From Sweltsa coloradensis (taxonomy: Eukaryota > Arthropoda > Insecta > Plecoptera > Chloroperlidae), in contig JAMZAV010000056.1 of assembly GCA_024449915.1 (NCBI GenBank), forward strand, positions 496,001 to 560,000: 64,000 bases of DNA, written 5' to 3'. The notes beneath the pieces were generated by a model that searched no databases, was not told the DNA's origin, and saw nothing but the letters and a program-made list of their open reading frames with translations. Below are positions 11,001-20,315 of this stretch, piece by piece. Within the stretch, counting starts at the first letter, position 1. The number at the start of each line of letters is the position of its first letter. A program made the translations under genes and the position numbers.

Positions 11001-13050
11001 AATGTTCAATTTAAATAACTAGGGAAACGCCAAAGTGGTTGTTAAACGTGTGAGTGAGCCATGTGTTGAGTACCCGGTTTCATTCTCCGACGACGACGTG
11101 AGAAACTAGGGCGCTTCAACCGGTTAGGTCATATTGCGCCGCCTGTGAATGAAAGTAAATTAGAAGAGTTAATGCAGGTATGTTTGATGATTAGATTGTT
11201 TTCTAAGTGTATAAATAACAAAATAAATTGAAGATGAAGAAAGTAATAGCAACATTCTCCATACTGGGCTTGATCCAGCCTTAGGTATATGGGAGTAAAG
11301 GGGGTGTTCCCGGGTACTCAACACTTGGCTCTCTTCTCACTCGTTTAACAACGACTTTGGCGTTTCCCTAGTTAAACGAGGGAGCGGAGCGACCGAGTGT
11401 CTCCATTCAACTCGAACGGTTCTCATTCTGTGATTCTGTCTGTCTGTCTGTACGTCGAAAATCAGCCGAACCGCTGAACAGATTGAGCTGAAATTTTAAA
11501 CAGACATCCGGTACGAAATTATTGAGAACTGCTAACAAAATCAACTAGATCCATTGCGATTTAATCCTACAATAAATAAAAATGTGATTTTTAAAATATC
11601 GATAGCATTTGTTTAGTAGCAGCTATCGGGACCACATCTGCGTGGCTTGCATGGCCTATTGGTAAGCATTTAGCCTACCGCACGGAGGGTTGGGGTTCGA
11701 TACCCGTTAGCTCGAACTTTTTTATATTTTTACACCCACATATTATTTTTGAGGGGTGTTAAATGGGAAATAAAACTTAGGTGATTTTGTTTTATCTTGG
11801 AAATTTGTTAATGTTTCACGCTAATACGTTTTTGAACACGATTCGCATTTCAAATGTTCAATTTAAATAACTAGGGAAACGCCAAAGTCGTTGTTAAACG
11901 AGTGAGTGAGCCATGTGTTGAGTACCCGGTATCATTCCTCATACTGGGCTAGATCCAGCCTTAGGTATAGGGGAGGAAAGGGGATGTTCCCGGGTACTCA
12001 ACACTTGGCTCACTCACTCACTCGTTTAACAACGACTTTGGCGTTTCCCTAGTTAATTGATGTTAAATTTATCTATGCTGAAGCCTACAGCAGTGTTCAG
12101 AGATGATTGTTATTGCTAAAGCCGAGCACCACAAGTTCCAATAACAGTTAGTACGTAGAATCTGATCGATCTCAAGCTGTGCAAGACTGCATTGTGTACA
12201 TGTCACCTGGTGTATTGCACTGTAGGCTATATGTGGTGATATGATGCTTATATAGATACTTAAACACGTGACACCAATGAATATGATACATTATTGATCG
12301 AAGAACAAAGGTTGCACTGAAATAAATATTCGTGCACAGACTTCAAAGAAAACAATATCAAGTTTGAAAGAACTAGGAAATTCCCCATACATACAACGAA
12401 AAGTGTTAAACCAATTCGAAATAATAAACTTACATTTTATGTTTTCAGAGCCAATTACTACGACCACTCCCTGCACCGTCCCTATGACCACCCCCAGTAC
12501 CACTGCCACCGTTATCACTGCCAGCACCGCTCCAGGCCCGAACTGTCTGGCTACAAACTACCTGGACCTTCTCTGCCGGGAGTACAGGGTGCGCCCTTCA
12601 CAAGATGGTAACATCTCTTGTCCCAAGGACGAGGTGCACGAGTATCGTATCAGAGAGGCCGAGGCTGCGGCCAGGACAGCGGAGATAGAGGAAGAGACGG
12701 CCAAGAACGAAGCTAGAGGCTGCTAAGTCCAGCGCTAAGGCAGAGATGCCAGATCACAGCTAGAAGTAGAGGTTGTAAAGATGAAACTAGAGGCGGAGAA
12801 GATTGCAACTGAGGCTGCCAAGTCCAGCGCAAAGCTAGAGGAAGAGGCGGCCAAGGCTGAGAAAGCCTCTAAAACACGGTTAATGCAGGCAGCTCAACGA
12901 TTATCACAGATTAAGCTGGACGCTGCCCTGTCCCATGCTAGGGCCGAGGATTCCTGGGCTCAGAACGCCGGGGAAGAGCTCCAGTTTGAGAGGGAGCGAC
13001 GCACTAAGAGTCTCCAACACTCGCAGAGCCCTCAGAGTCAGCAAGGCTAA
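5034..13050 (+). CDS. Secreted three-Ig-domain protein with coiled-coil tail, six exons (whole gene)
   Basis: Gene model 5034-5085, 6121-6230, 6732-6996, 8969-9301, 10081-10394, 12449-13050; every intron is GT-AG and phases join as 1, 0, 1, 1, 1. The product starts with a hydrophobic signal peptide, has two related Ig-like domains (exons 2+3 and exon 4), a more canonical Ig domain (exon 5), a Thr/Pro-rich stalk, and an Ala/Glu/Lys coiled coil (exon 6). Such a secreted Ig plus coiled-coil layout is reminiscent of invertebrate recognition or cell-adhesion proteins; no fibrinogen or transmembrane segment is seen. A TATA box precedes it and AATAAA follows. Three single-base frame breaks (one in exon 5, two compensating ones in exon 6) mean the literal sequence does not translate end to end. 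Either the gene is decaying or the assembly has indel errors; I favour the latter because everything else is well preserved. Confidence 0.75.
5342..5592 (-). repeat. SINE-A copy (tRNA-derived), intron 1
   Basis: On the minus strand a tRNA-like head starts at about 5592 (CAGTGTTGGCTTGAGCG as A-box region, GGTTCAAATCC as B box at about 5531-5541) and is followed by the SINE-A body with TCCTC...ATGCAAATACAAGGG-type sequence and the end GGGTGCAATTCATG. The family recurs at 19659, 34643, 37226, 52972 and 60935. Confidence 0.75.
6121..6230 (+). CDS. Exon 2: first half of Ig domain 1
   Basis: Acceptor TTGTCAACAG/G at 6120 and donor CAG/GTTAGT at 6231. It codes a beta-sandwich start with TVSFTC (first canonical Ig cysteine) followed nine residues later by a second cysteine (LAGC). 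Phase 1 in, phase 0 out, so Ig domain 1 is split by an intron within the fold, unlike domains 2 and 3. Confidence 0.8.
6732..6996 (+). CDS. Exon 3: second half of Ig domain 1
   Basis: Acceptor TTTTTTCAG/T at 6731, donor GAGA/GTAAGT at 6997. It opens YKLTTGQYGTTTM and contains a Gly-rich turn then AGDCGVSLQV and MVACRV; the last cysteine is the canonical F-strand Ig cysteine. With exon 2 this gives four cysteines, the canonical pair plus an extra pair. It is GC-rich and clean of stops, in sharp contrast to the flanking introns. Confidence 0.8.
7170..7772. repeat. Large imperfect palindrome (foldback element), intron 3
   Basis: The left end ACAAATACAAATCATTGGAC is mirrored at the right end, and the arms (ATTTCGACTTCTTTA.. 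against ..TAAAGAAGTCGAAAT) stay complementary with indels toward a centre near 7470. The arms are over 200 bp each. There is no coding potential in it. Confidence 0.75.
7773..8968. other. Rest of intron 3, with C run
   Basis: Nothing gene-like is recognised. Around 8140-8560 there are two or three diverged copies of a segment with CTAGCGCAAAACG/TAGCTCAAAACG followed by GTTGACACC. A C homopolymer occupies about 8739-8756. Confidence 0.5.
8969..9301 (+). CDS. Exon 4: Ig-like domain 2 (canonical cysteines replaced)
   Basis: Acceptor CGTTACAG/C at 8968 and donor C/GTGAGT at 9302; phase 1-1, the usual phase for a single-exon Ig domain. It aligns without gaps over the key blocks to domain 1: VSFTC matches ARFLL, LAGC matches VIDC with the same spacing, GDCGVSLQV matches GECGLLLTG, and the F-strand cysteine position (16 residues after GDC/GEC) is Arg. 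So the canonical disulfide pair is lost together while the extra pair remains. This indicates tandem duplication of domains 1 and 2 followed by divergence. Confidence 0.8.
9563..9975 (+). repeat. SINE-B copy, nearly full length, intron 4
   Basis: The tRNA-like head TGTGGCTCGTTGGTCTTGTGG leads to an anticodon-like arm TCTGC-TTCCAAT-GCAGA (loop anticodon CCA) and B box GGTTCGATTCC at about 9617. A hairpin CAGAAGTTTTTTAACTTCTG (9636-9655) follows, then the family body (GAGCCGTCCTAGCAACGA) and the end ACTGAGTGGGTACTC. The D arm is degenerate (TTAATTATC in place of TTAGAGTC). Other copies are at 22362, 35260, 46443, 49951, with fragments at 13986, 15021, 52224 and 60063. Confidence 0.8.
10081..10394 (+). 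CDS. Exon 5: Ig domain 3, with one frame break
   Basis: Acceptor GATGCTTCAG/G at 10080 and donor ACAG/GTTAGT at 10395; phase 1 in and 1 out if the break is ignored. The frame entered from exon 4 reads RPTAPTMSLVYTGDNVT and then hits TAG at 10164. From about 10133 a different frame reads ATCEVQ...KMSWVLGD...LKCVVSH, a textbook Ig domain with Cys at 10139, Trp at 10178 and Cys at 10331 (64 residues apart). A single missing base at about 10131-10134 explains this. Only the downstream frame joins exon 6 in phase. Confidence 0.75.
10524..11371 (+). mobile_element. Helitron-like non-autonomous element, copy E1 (intron 5)
   Basis: The 5' end TTAAACGAGGGAGCGGAGCG follows an A; the 3' end CTCGTTTAACAACGACTTTG..CCCTAG is followed by T. 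So the 5' terminal TTAAACGAG is mirrored just inside the 3' end, and a short hairpin (AACG/CGTT) precedes the terminal CTAG. This asymmetric inverted repeat, A^T insertion and CTAG end fit Helitron/Helentron-type rolling-circle elements, though the start is TT, not TC. It also holds an inverted copy of the 3' end from 11021 and a segment inserted at about 11094-11258 between CATTCTC repeats. No transposase gene is present. Confidence 0.6.
11372..12052 (+). mobile_element. Helitron-like non-autonomous element, copy E2, directly in tandem with E1
   Basis: It begins with the same TTAAACGAGGGAGCGG immediately after the CTAG of E1 and ends GGCGTTTCCCTAG before T at 12053. It is highly similar to E1. 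It keeps a segment of about 30 bp that E1 lacks, which completes a tRNA-like B box (GGTTCGATACC at about 11694). From 11871 to 12052 it is a near-perfect palindrome with arms of about 60 bp. Head-to-tail dimers are common for rolling-circle elements. Confidence 0.6.
12449..13050 (+). CDS. Exon 6: Thr-rich stalk and Ala/Glu/Lys coiled coil, two compensating frame breaks
   Basis: Acceptor ATGTTTTCAG/A at 12448 completes a Glu codon with the G of exon 5. The first part is a Thr/Pro/Ala stalk (PITTTTPC..VPMTTPSTTATVI), then a Cys-containing linker, then heptad-like Ala/Glu/Lys repeats (EAEAAARTAEIEEETAK). The frame shifts by +1 at about 12712 and back at about 12749; between them the alternative frame keeps reading LEAAKSSAK, a near copy of the later EAAKSSAKLEEEAAKAEKA. 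This shows the two shifts are indels in a genuine coiled coil. The stop TAA is at 13048-13050. Confidence 0.7.
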
Positions 13051-13111
13051 GGCAACGACCAACAGTCTGGAAGCTAACCCTTTACTTGTGTATTCTTCAT
13101 TGCAAATTCAG

Positions 13112-13117
13112 AATAAA
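13112..13117 (+). terminator. Polyadenylation signal of the Ig-domain gene
   Basis: AATAAA lies 61 nt after the stop codon in a short 3' UTR; GT/T-rich sequence (GTATTTG..TGGTCGTTTATTTG) follows within 35 nt, as expected downstream of a cleavage site. Confidence 0.65.
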
Positions 13118-13119
13118 AA

Positions 13120-13985
13120 CGAAGTATTTGAATATCTGGTCGTTTATTTGAAACCACTATTCCCACACTTTCACTTATTAATCCCAATATTTATAAAGGT
13201 TCCTTTATAAATTCCTACATCAGTCGACATGTACATACATTAATTTAAGAATGTTTGCACATATCTACAGCAATAATCATGCATTTTCTGGTCACATTAG
13301 CACCTAAATTAGCAACAGGACAATAATATCACTTTTAAAAATTTGTAGGGCAACAAAGCAATATATTTGATAATAGTTAAAACTCAAAAAAGAATTCAAC
13401 AAAAACAATCTCAAATGTAAAGTTTTTCAGTGTTGCCTCAGATGATGATACGCACAGTCATATCGAAACGTCAGGTATTTTTAATAAAAGCGAACACAGC
13501 GAAATAACTCGTAAAATATTTGATTTCTCTAATATTTCGGGCTGTGAAAGCATGAAGCAAGAAAATAATAATAATCATAAAAATAATTATAATAATAATA
13601 ATAATATTTAAAAAATAAATATAAAAAATATATATAAATATAAATAAATATTAAAAAAAATAAAAATACTTATTTAAGTTAGAGTTAAGACAAAGTAATA
13701 ATGTATGTAATAGGTACACATGGAAGTACTTGACGTAAGTCCGTACAACATGTTAGCTCCGGTTTTAGTTTTCAGTGTAGTCCGTGAAGTCTGACACGAG
13801 AGTGATAACACTGTGACATCATCGCGTGTTGTTCAAAGCCAGGCGGTGTTGTTACCAATTAAGATTAGACAGGTTTAAAGTAACTACATTGAGATTTACT
13901 TATTCAATATTATATAGATTACTAAGATTAGAAGGAATGCCACTGAAATTTAAGGTGGTTACAAAGAATATAATATTTATGTGTG
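13120..13985. other. AT-rich stretch without recognisable gene
   Basis: No gene recognised. 13565-13670 is nearly pure A/T with AATAATAAT-type microsatellite sequence. The segment separates the 3' end of the Ig gene from repeat fragments to the right. Confidence 0.5.
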
Positions 13986-14080
13986 TCTTGTTTGTCCTGT
14001 GGTTAGAGTCTCTGCTTCCAATACTGAAGATCCTTAGTTTGATTCTCGCCACAGACAGAAGTTTTTAGTTTTTTTTAAAT
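13986..14080 (+). repeat. SINE-B head fragment
   Basis: TGTCCTGTGGTTAGAGTCTCTGCTTCCAAT-type tRNA head with degraded B box (GTTTGATTCTC) and the start of the family hairpin (GACAGAAGTTTTTAG). The body after 14080 is strongly diverged. Confidence 0.6.
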
Positions 14081-14369
14081 GAACAGTTAATTCTTCTATC
14101 ATTATTCTTGGCTAAGGAATGTATTAACTGTGATTTTCGGTCCCTTAGTAAATTTTAAATAAAGTGAAAAGTACCAATTGATAATGACTAAAATTGATAT
14201 TGACTAATATTTGCGAGAGAACCGGGTTCGATTCCCGATCAAGTTCCATTATTTTAATATCTGGATGGTACAAACAAACGGTACAAATACGAGTTTTGTA
14301 CCGTTTGACAAAGAAATTCGTACACCAACTGTTATTTTCAGAAAACTATTTTAGCTAAAGTCAAGTTAT

Positions 14370-14626
14370 AGCTAAAGGTATTTAGAAACTATGTTCAGAA
14401 AACCGATTCTCAAAATTTAATTTTGATCTAGTCTTGTATATTACACTTTTGTCCAAAAATCTAAATGTAATTTCCAAAAGTGAGGTTATGTCCCGCCTAA
14501 AAAAATTCACAATTTTTTTTTCTTTTATTTTAAAGGCCTTCTTTCATTCAGCAAACTTTTCAGACATGTTTCTTCAACTTTCAAATTATCGGCCAGAGGT
14601 GGTACAATAGCCTTCCTTTGTAAATC
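14370..14626 (+). repeat. Half-copy of the foldback element found at 45867-46441
   Basis: From ATTCTCAAAATTT..GTCTTGTATATTACACTTTTG to ATTATCGGCCAGAGGTGGTAC it matches one arm of the large palindrome at 45867-46441. The mirror arm is absent here, so this copy cannot fold. Confidence 0.65.
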
Positions 14627-14690
14627 AGTTTTTATAACTGAATAGGATAGACGTTAAATAAATAATAAATAAATAAATAAATCATTATTC
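14627..14690 (+). repeat. Retroelement tail fragment (GGATAGACGTTAAATAAATAA)
   Basis: CTTTGTAAATCAGTTTTTATAA followed by AATAGGATAGACGTTAAATAAA repeats. The same 3' tail recurs at 36903-36960, 60440-60480 and 63530-63565 (plus) and 62755-62812 (minus), always ending in A/T-rich simple repeats, which suggests the 3' end of a SINE or LINE family not otherwise seen in the window. Confidence 0.55.
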
Positions 14691-15020
14691 TGTGTTTGCA
14701 AAAATATTTACTAACCTAGATATGGAAAGATTGCCATGACATCATTGCCTGTGTATCAACAAGAAACGATGACCTCATCTTATCAGGGTCAGGGGTCAAG
14801 GACGAAGCTGAAAGCTTGGATATCTATGTGGTTCATTCAACTCCATCAAAGATAACCTCAGATTGAAAATAGTACCAATTTTCAACTTGTTTACTATGCA
14901 AGTGTAAAGAATGGTTTTTATATCATGAGGGTAATACGCCATTGCATAGTCTTCTGAGGGAATCTTACCCATCCCTATTTATACTCAAATTTGTTAAAAT
15001 TGCAATTTGATCAAAAATCA

Positions 15021-15114
15021 GAAGTTAAAAAACTTCTGACTTGAACGGGAAATCAAACCCTGGACCTTCTGCATTGGAAGCAGAGACGATAACCACAAGA
15101 CCAACGAGCCACAC
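15021..15114 (-). repeat. SINE-B head fragment (minus)
   Basis: Minus strand reads the SINE-B tRNA-like head from GTGTGGCTCGTTGGTC at about 15114 through anticodon-type arm TCTGC-TTCCAAT-GCAGA and a B box, ending in the family hairpin CAGAAGTTTTTTAACTTCTG near 15021. The body is missing. Confidence 0.7.
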
Positions 15115-15149
15115 AATTATTTATTCACAATTAATTAGTACATACAGTA

Positions 15150-15345
15150 ACTGTTGAAAGTAGAGCCTACCTGAATTAGAGTTGTACCGTACGATACAAC
15201 TGGGAGAATATGTGGTCCAGGATCCGTCCTGCTGTTTGGAAGCTGGAGTAGGGACTCCCTCTGCTTAGTTTGATGTTTGTGTGGATGTCCCTCGCTGCCC
15301 TTGATGTTTCGATGTCGGTTCTGTACTAGGGAGTTGGCTATATAG
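15150..15345 (+). repeat. Dispersed repeat fragment, second copy of 3335-3525
   Basis: Shares GTGGTCCAGGATCCGTCCTG and about 190 bp around it with the copy at 3335. A small open frame on the minus strand across it has no recognisable domain. Confidence 0.6.
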
Positions 15346-16072
15346 ATCCTCTTTGGATAAGATTTGGGCTCCCTTAGAGTCCTAGAACTTGAGCCACACA
15401 ACTGTCGGTATATTTTTAATCAATCTCAATCAAATCTCGTTTAAAGCTATGAGAGAGCCACATCTGATTTCTGATCTGATTTCTCGAAGCCCACGTCTTA
15501 CGTGCATACTTGTGGCCACTGGGGCCAAAAGGACTGTCATTTGTGAATTGAAATGTGCAAATTACGAATAATATATAATAAGACTCATTTTGGGGCCTTT
15601 TGCATTACATAACGTAAAATATCAAATAATTTCCTAAATTTTGTTTCGTTCAGTACATACAAAATACGAACATATTAATGTGTTGTTTATTAGGGTGATA
15701 TTTTCTGAGATGGTTGATTATGTCGTAAGGAGAAGACATGAATTTAGGGTTTTTTGGCAGCTATACTTAGACTGTGATGGTCTCAGCGTGGATACATCAG
15801 AAGTGTTATTAGTATTATTAAAGCTTTATTACTTATATGGGTATTGATGGAGAACCCAACAGCTTACCTGGTCAGTGTCTTCAGGGATCTCGTAGACTGA
15901 TGACAGATCTTTCTTTCTTGATGTTTCTTCTGCAGAGCTGTCTCCTTGTACAATGCTCTACTTCCAACCATCTGACAACTGAGCGATATTAAACAATGTG
16001 ATGTACAGGTACAATGGTACAGAGCTATTTGAAAGAGAGCTAAAATGTTTAGTTTATAATGTGTTTATAAAA

Positions 16073-16189
16073 CAATTCAGAAATTACAAAAAACATCCCG
16101 ACCGGGATTCGAACCCGGGTCTCCCACATTCCAGGTAGGCGCCTTAGCCAACTAGACCACCGAGACGGTAATTATTTAACTTCTGAATT
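16073..16189 (-). repeat. tRNA-like cassette with 9-bp flanking inverted repeat
   Basis: Minus strand 16169-16094 reads ACCGTCTCGGTGGTCTAGTT then an anticodon arm CCTAC-CTGGAAT-GTGGG (5-bp stem, U33, anticodon GGA) and a perfect T arm CCGGG-TTCGAAT-CCCGG. The acceptor ends do not pair, so it is not a functional tRNA gene. Directly outside lie AATTCAGAA (16074-16082) and TTCTGAATT (16181-16189). Related cassettes are at 62181 and 62285. Confidence 0.65.
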
Positions 16190-16860
16190 ATTGTAGTTGC
16201 ATTATAGAAGCGAATGGATGAAACAGTACTCCCAACGGAAAACTGTTGCCTTTGAACTGACCAATCCAAATATATTCTGATAATGGCATCCTTAATTTCT
16301 TAATTGTATTAAATATTAACAATTCCGCTTCGGGAGTGTTTCCCGAATAACCAAATCGAGAAGTATCTATCGATTAGTAAGTTTTTCTATTTAATGTTCA
16401 TATCCAGTGTGTTAATTATTTAAAAATAAGATGTTTTAGATAGTAAAGCTTTAAGTCTGGTACCAAGGTACAGTATATTATGGTCCGGGGCCTTGCCTAT
16501 AATCTTCGTTTTCAGCAATGTTTATGATTATTTGCAAAATTGTAACGTACATATTATTAAAAATAAATTAAAATGATACTAAATACAAACAGAATGATAC
16601 ATATTATATTGAAACTGTCCAGGGGAAGAGCCTTGTTCAATCGACAAGAGAGAGTTTGCTCCCTGAACTCGTCCAGTGCACCATGAAGGTACTGGATCGA
16701 TTCCTCTTTGATAAACCTTAAACATTGAATCTAAGACTTAAGGAAATTGTGTGAACCACCATAATAATATTATGTACCTACCTTTTCTCCTTGTTAGTCC
16801 TGCAATGAAACTGGTAACTGGTGGGTGGGTCAAATGTCATGCGGCCTGGAAGCAGGACAA

Positions 16861-17097
16861 CGGGGTAGAGTTTATAGATTTCTATTCATAATTCATAATT
16901 TGTAAATAAAAAAAACAATTAAAAAAAAATAGATCACATCTCAGACAATGTTTTATGCAGGGGTGTAAGTTAGTTAATGGGGTAGAGTTTATAGTTTTGT
17001 ATTCATAATTCATAATTTGTAAATAAATAAAACACTTTAAAAAAAATAGATCACATCTCAGACATAGTTTTATGCAGGGGTGTAAGTTAGTTAATGG
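16861..17097. repeat. Two-copy tandem repeat, unit 118 bp
   Basis: GGGGTAGAGTTTATAG...TTATGCAGGGGTGTAAGTTA occurs at about 16861 and 16979, nearly identical apart from changes in the A-rich middle. No gene is present. Confidence 0.7.
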
Positions 17098-17164
17098 GAT
17101 TTAAGGGCACTCTAGTCTACACTAAGGTTATTAGTGCCTGATGGTTATTATATTTTCCGAATGA

Positions 17165-17520
17165 GAGGGGCATAAGGGGACACTCGGGGGAACATGGGGA
17201 GGGTAGGCATGTGCTGGTTAGACTTTACATATAGGCAAGGGAAGGACAAGGGGGTAGGTGCTGGGGGCTTTGCCATAGTTCAAAGCGGGGAAAGGATGAA
17301 ATCAGGCTTTGGGCAGGCAAGTAGAGGCCAGGGATCAAGTGTTCCCCCACGTCGTGGTCGTCTTTGTTATCGTCCGTGTTGTCATTGTAGTCAGGGAGGT
17401 AGTCCAAGGTAAAGGGGATAGTTGCCTGAGGACATCCTCTTTACCTTCGCCTTGTACGATGAGCATGGGAGGTAAGCTCTGGGTCTATTCTGCTCCCCGG
17501 ACACAGACGGGGCAAGAGTA
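17165..17520 (-). repeat. SINE-C-like GAC-rich copy (minus, diverged)
   Basis: Contains the SINE-C hallmarks read on the plus strand as GTGCTGGTTAGAC and CACGTCGTGGTCGTCTTTG with GTTGTCATTG, followed by a GGAGGTAGTCCAAGG stretch. It explains the overlapping open frames on both strands. Confidence 0.55.
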
Positions 17521-17529
17521 TTGAAAAAT

Positions 17530-19425
17530 ACATAGTAGGTACAATTCATTTCTGTTAGCTCAATTTTTGGAGTCTATATTGGGTACAAGAGAAAAATTCA
17601 AACATCATCTTTTTGTAAATATAGGACGCACATTTATTATACATTTCATAATCATCGTTATAATTTGTTTTTAAAAAATTACAGACTATGTAAGCAACAA
17701 CGATTAATCAAAGAATTGATATTTTGTCCTAAAAACAATTAATTTAGAGAATAAATATTGATAGATAATTAATTAAAAAACCGTATCACTGCAAAGTTAA
17801 GGTCATTGATTTGACCTTGAGATCTTTTCAATGGCAATGCAATCGTTATCATTATCATGTATATGCCATTTATTAAGGGAATGTCGAAAAATTCACTCCA
17901 ATGTGGAATATTTTATATTTAGCTCGTAAACCTAAAATTTCCCTGTATTTATAATATTTACATCTGTTTTATTTTAAAACTTATTTTCAAGCAAAGCGAT
18001 GTTTGCCGATGTTTTTTTGGTTTTTTTTTTTATTTAAATCCACACAAAGTAAAAGAAGCTTTAAACTTTGACTTTTTAAGTGTTTAACATGGAAAATATA
18101 AGTACAACATTGAAAACACTGCAAAATATATTTTATATCATTGATTATAAAACCGATAGATATTGAACGTAACAAGTCTATTCTTAACACAATTTGATAG
18201 CAAATTTGAAACTAAATACAACTCAATTCTAAAAAATTATTTTCTTTATTAATTTGTTGAGAATCCTAAAAATATATTATATAACTAATTCTACTCTCTA
18301 TAATAGCTTTGTTCCCCAAAAACGTCTTTGATTTCCCAAGCAACTGACAGGTTTTTCGATGTGATATTTAGAAAAATAAGCATTCTACTGACTTCTTAGC
18401 ATAACTGCATCACCCATTTAGTTGTACTTACAGAATAAGGGTTATATTGACGTATTGAGTACTTAATATGTCACTTAAATGCGTAACTGATTTATGATAA
18501 CATCAGTCCCTTACCAGCCACCTGCAGACTGGACTAAAATAGTTTTTCATAGTATTTCTCGGCAACAGATAATTGTTGATTAAGACATAACAAAAGTCAT
18601 TGGACTTTTCCTTTCTAACTACCGGAACACCCCGGAACACCCTATAGAAAGTCGCCTTAAGAGGTTTGCATTGGGTAAAACTGGTGTATACATACCCCTT
18701 AGTGAGCATCCTACCCACACACCTAAAAACCGTAAAAGAAATTAAACATTCCCTAACAAAATCAATACTTAAAATATATTTTTTGCTCCAAAATGTATTA
18801 AGAATAGTTTTTGTTCATGTAGTATTTCTTTAATATTATCATCAAACACCCTCAATTATTTGAATAAATACTGGATTATGAATTAAGCAATTTATAAGTG
18901 AATAGTTAACATTTCAAAAACACATAAATATTTTTAAACAGCTGCACCCTAAACGATAAATAACACATCTCAGTTGATTTATCTCATAGCACACATATAG
19001 CACGATTCCCTTCATAGTTCGCGTTTTGCATAATAGACTGTATTAGTGGTGACGCCACAGCAACTGGTCGCCTCTAGCAACAAAGAATTTGATTTTAAAT
19101 CAATTTTGGCTCCCACTGCACCCAAAAATACAGCAATACATCAGAGACCTATAGTTTGTCAAACGTGATAAGCCTTGGTATAAGATTGTATGTGTTGATA
19201 TTATGATTTGATCATAAAACTACTAGAAGTCTTAATATAAGTTAATCAAAGCTTTAAACATACTTTTAAAATATGCGAACATAACGTATTGACCAATATT
19301 TTAATGGAAATAAAGCAATCAATCTATTGCGATTTAAAGAAATATGTTTTTTCCCTCATTGAATTAGTGGAAACTCGTCGGGAAAAGAATGTGATTGAGA
19401 ACAATTTAAATATACATTTGAGAGA
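17530..19425. other. AT-rich stretch without recognisable gene
   Basis: About 1.9 kb with no exon, RNA gene or identifiable repeat. Short open frames have no motif or splice signals I can support. Confidence 0.5.
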
Positions 19426-19429
19426 CTTT

Positions 19430-19655
19430 TGTCTCTGCTAATCATAAAAGGCGATAAAAGAGACCAAGTCCATTTCACAAATATCAGCTAGTAAGTAGGG
19501 GGAGTTTATTACTCCCCGAAAGTAGAGGCGAGCTCTGGTGGTCGTCGTCAAAGAACTCTCTCCCCCCTACCCGTGGCTGGTTCTGACCAGTATGGGACTT
19601 TCTTCCCCATGTCCCCTAGGCGAGAGTGCAGCATTATGACCTAACGGTTGACGCG
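19430..19655 (+). repeat. SINE-C copy (GAC-rich body reduced)
   Basis: Starts CTGCTAATCATAAAAGGCGA, has AGTAGAGGCGAGCTCTGG and the core CCGTGGCTGGTTCTGACCAG, and ends ATGACCTAACGGTTGACGCG, the SINE-C end also seen at 47826-48180 and 55284-55640. A SINE-A copy lies directly behind it. Confidence 0.65.
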
Positions 19656-19658
19656 ACT

Positions 19659-19905
19659 TTACCGACAGTGTTGGCTCGAGCGTTAAGCGCGCGACGCTGA
19701 TTCGGGAGGTCCCGGGTTTCATATCCTGCGGAGACCGGCAATCTTGACTGATGGTTTTTTACAAAGTTTTCCTCAGTCGTTAATGCGAATGCAAGGGATT
19801 GAGTCCTCTTAAACAGCCCTCGGACATCCCTTCACAATCCTATCTGCAACATATCTAGTTAGACACCTGAAGAGGGGCATGAATTGCACCCTGGGCAATT
19901 ATTGA
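19659..19905 (+). repeat. SINE-A copy
   Basis: ACCGACAGTGTTGGCTCGAG head with loop CTCTGAT-like anticodon region (here GCTGAT), B box GGGTTTCATATCC (one inserted base), body with CAGTCGTTAATGCGAATGCA and end GAATTGCACCCTGGGCA. Confidence 0.75.
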
Positions 19906-20074
19906 CGCGACCTTAATCCAAATACTTTAAAAATCAAAAGTGGGCGTTGCAATGGGGCGACCATGCTGGATGACGTCACACTTATAATCTATCCCCTTCT
20001 TTGGTAATGACTAGAAACCCTCGTTTTCATATTAAATTCACCAAAAACATTTTTTCAGTCCTCCTTGGTTTAAG

Positions 20075-20080
20075 TTTATT
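20075..20080 (-). terminator. Candidate polyadenylation signal of the minus-strand cysteine-rich gene
   Basis: TTTATT on the plus strand is AATAAA on the minus strand, 126 nt beyond the stop codon at 20206. It is the nearest such hexamer in the expected place; nothing else confirms its use. Confidence 0.35.
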
Positions 20081-20205
20081 TAGATAATGCCTTCGCTTCT
20101 TTTAAAAACCGTTCCTTCATTCACTAGGCACTTCCATCTTGAAAATCGTTTCTTCCGTTTCGAAATATTTCTATTTTAATTGATATAAGGATCTATTGTC
20201 TACAA

Positions 20206-20315
20206 TCATCTTGTGTTGAAGGCGACGAGAGCGCTGTTGAAGGTAGCGGCGATGAAGAGCGTTACTAGATGGAGAGATCCGAGATTGGCGGCCGCGGAGG
20301 TCTCGCCACATTGCG
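20206..20315 (-). CDS. Exon D: terminal exon with GPI-anchor-like tail
   Basis: Acceptor TTTTAG/C at 20317-20316, phase 1 in. It codes [20 protein letters not shown] then a few more hydrophobic residues and ends NTR plus TGA. A short hydrophilic part with one Cys, tiny residues (SAAAN) and a C-terminal hydrophobic stretch of about 20 residues fit a GPI attachment signal. Membrane anchoring is inference. Confidence 0.7.
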
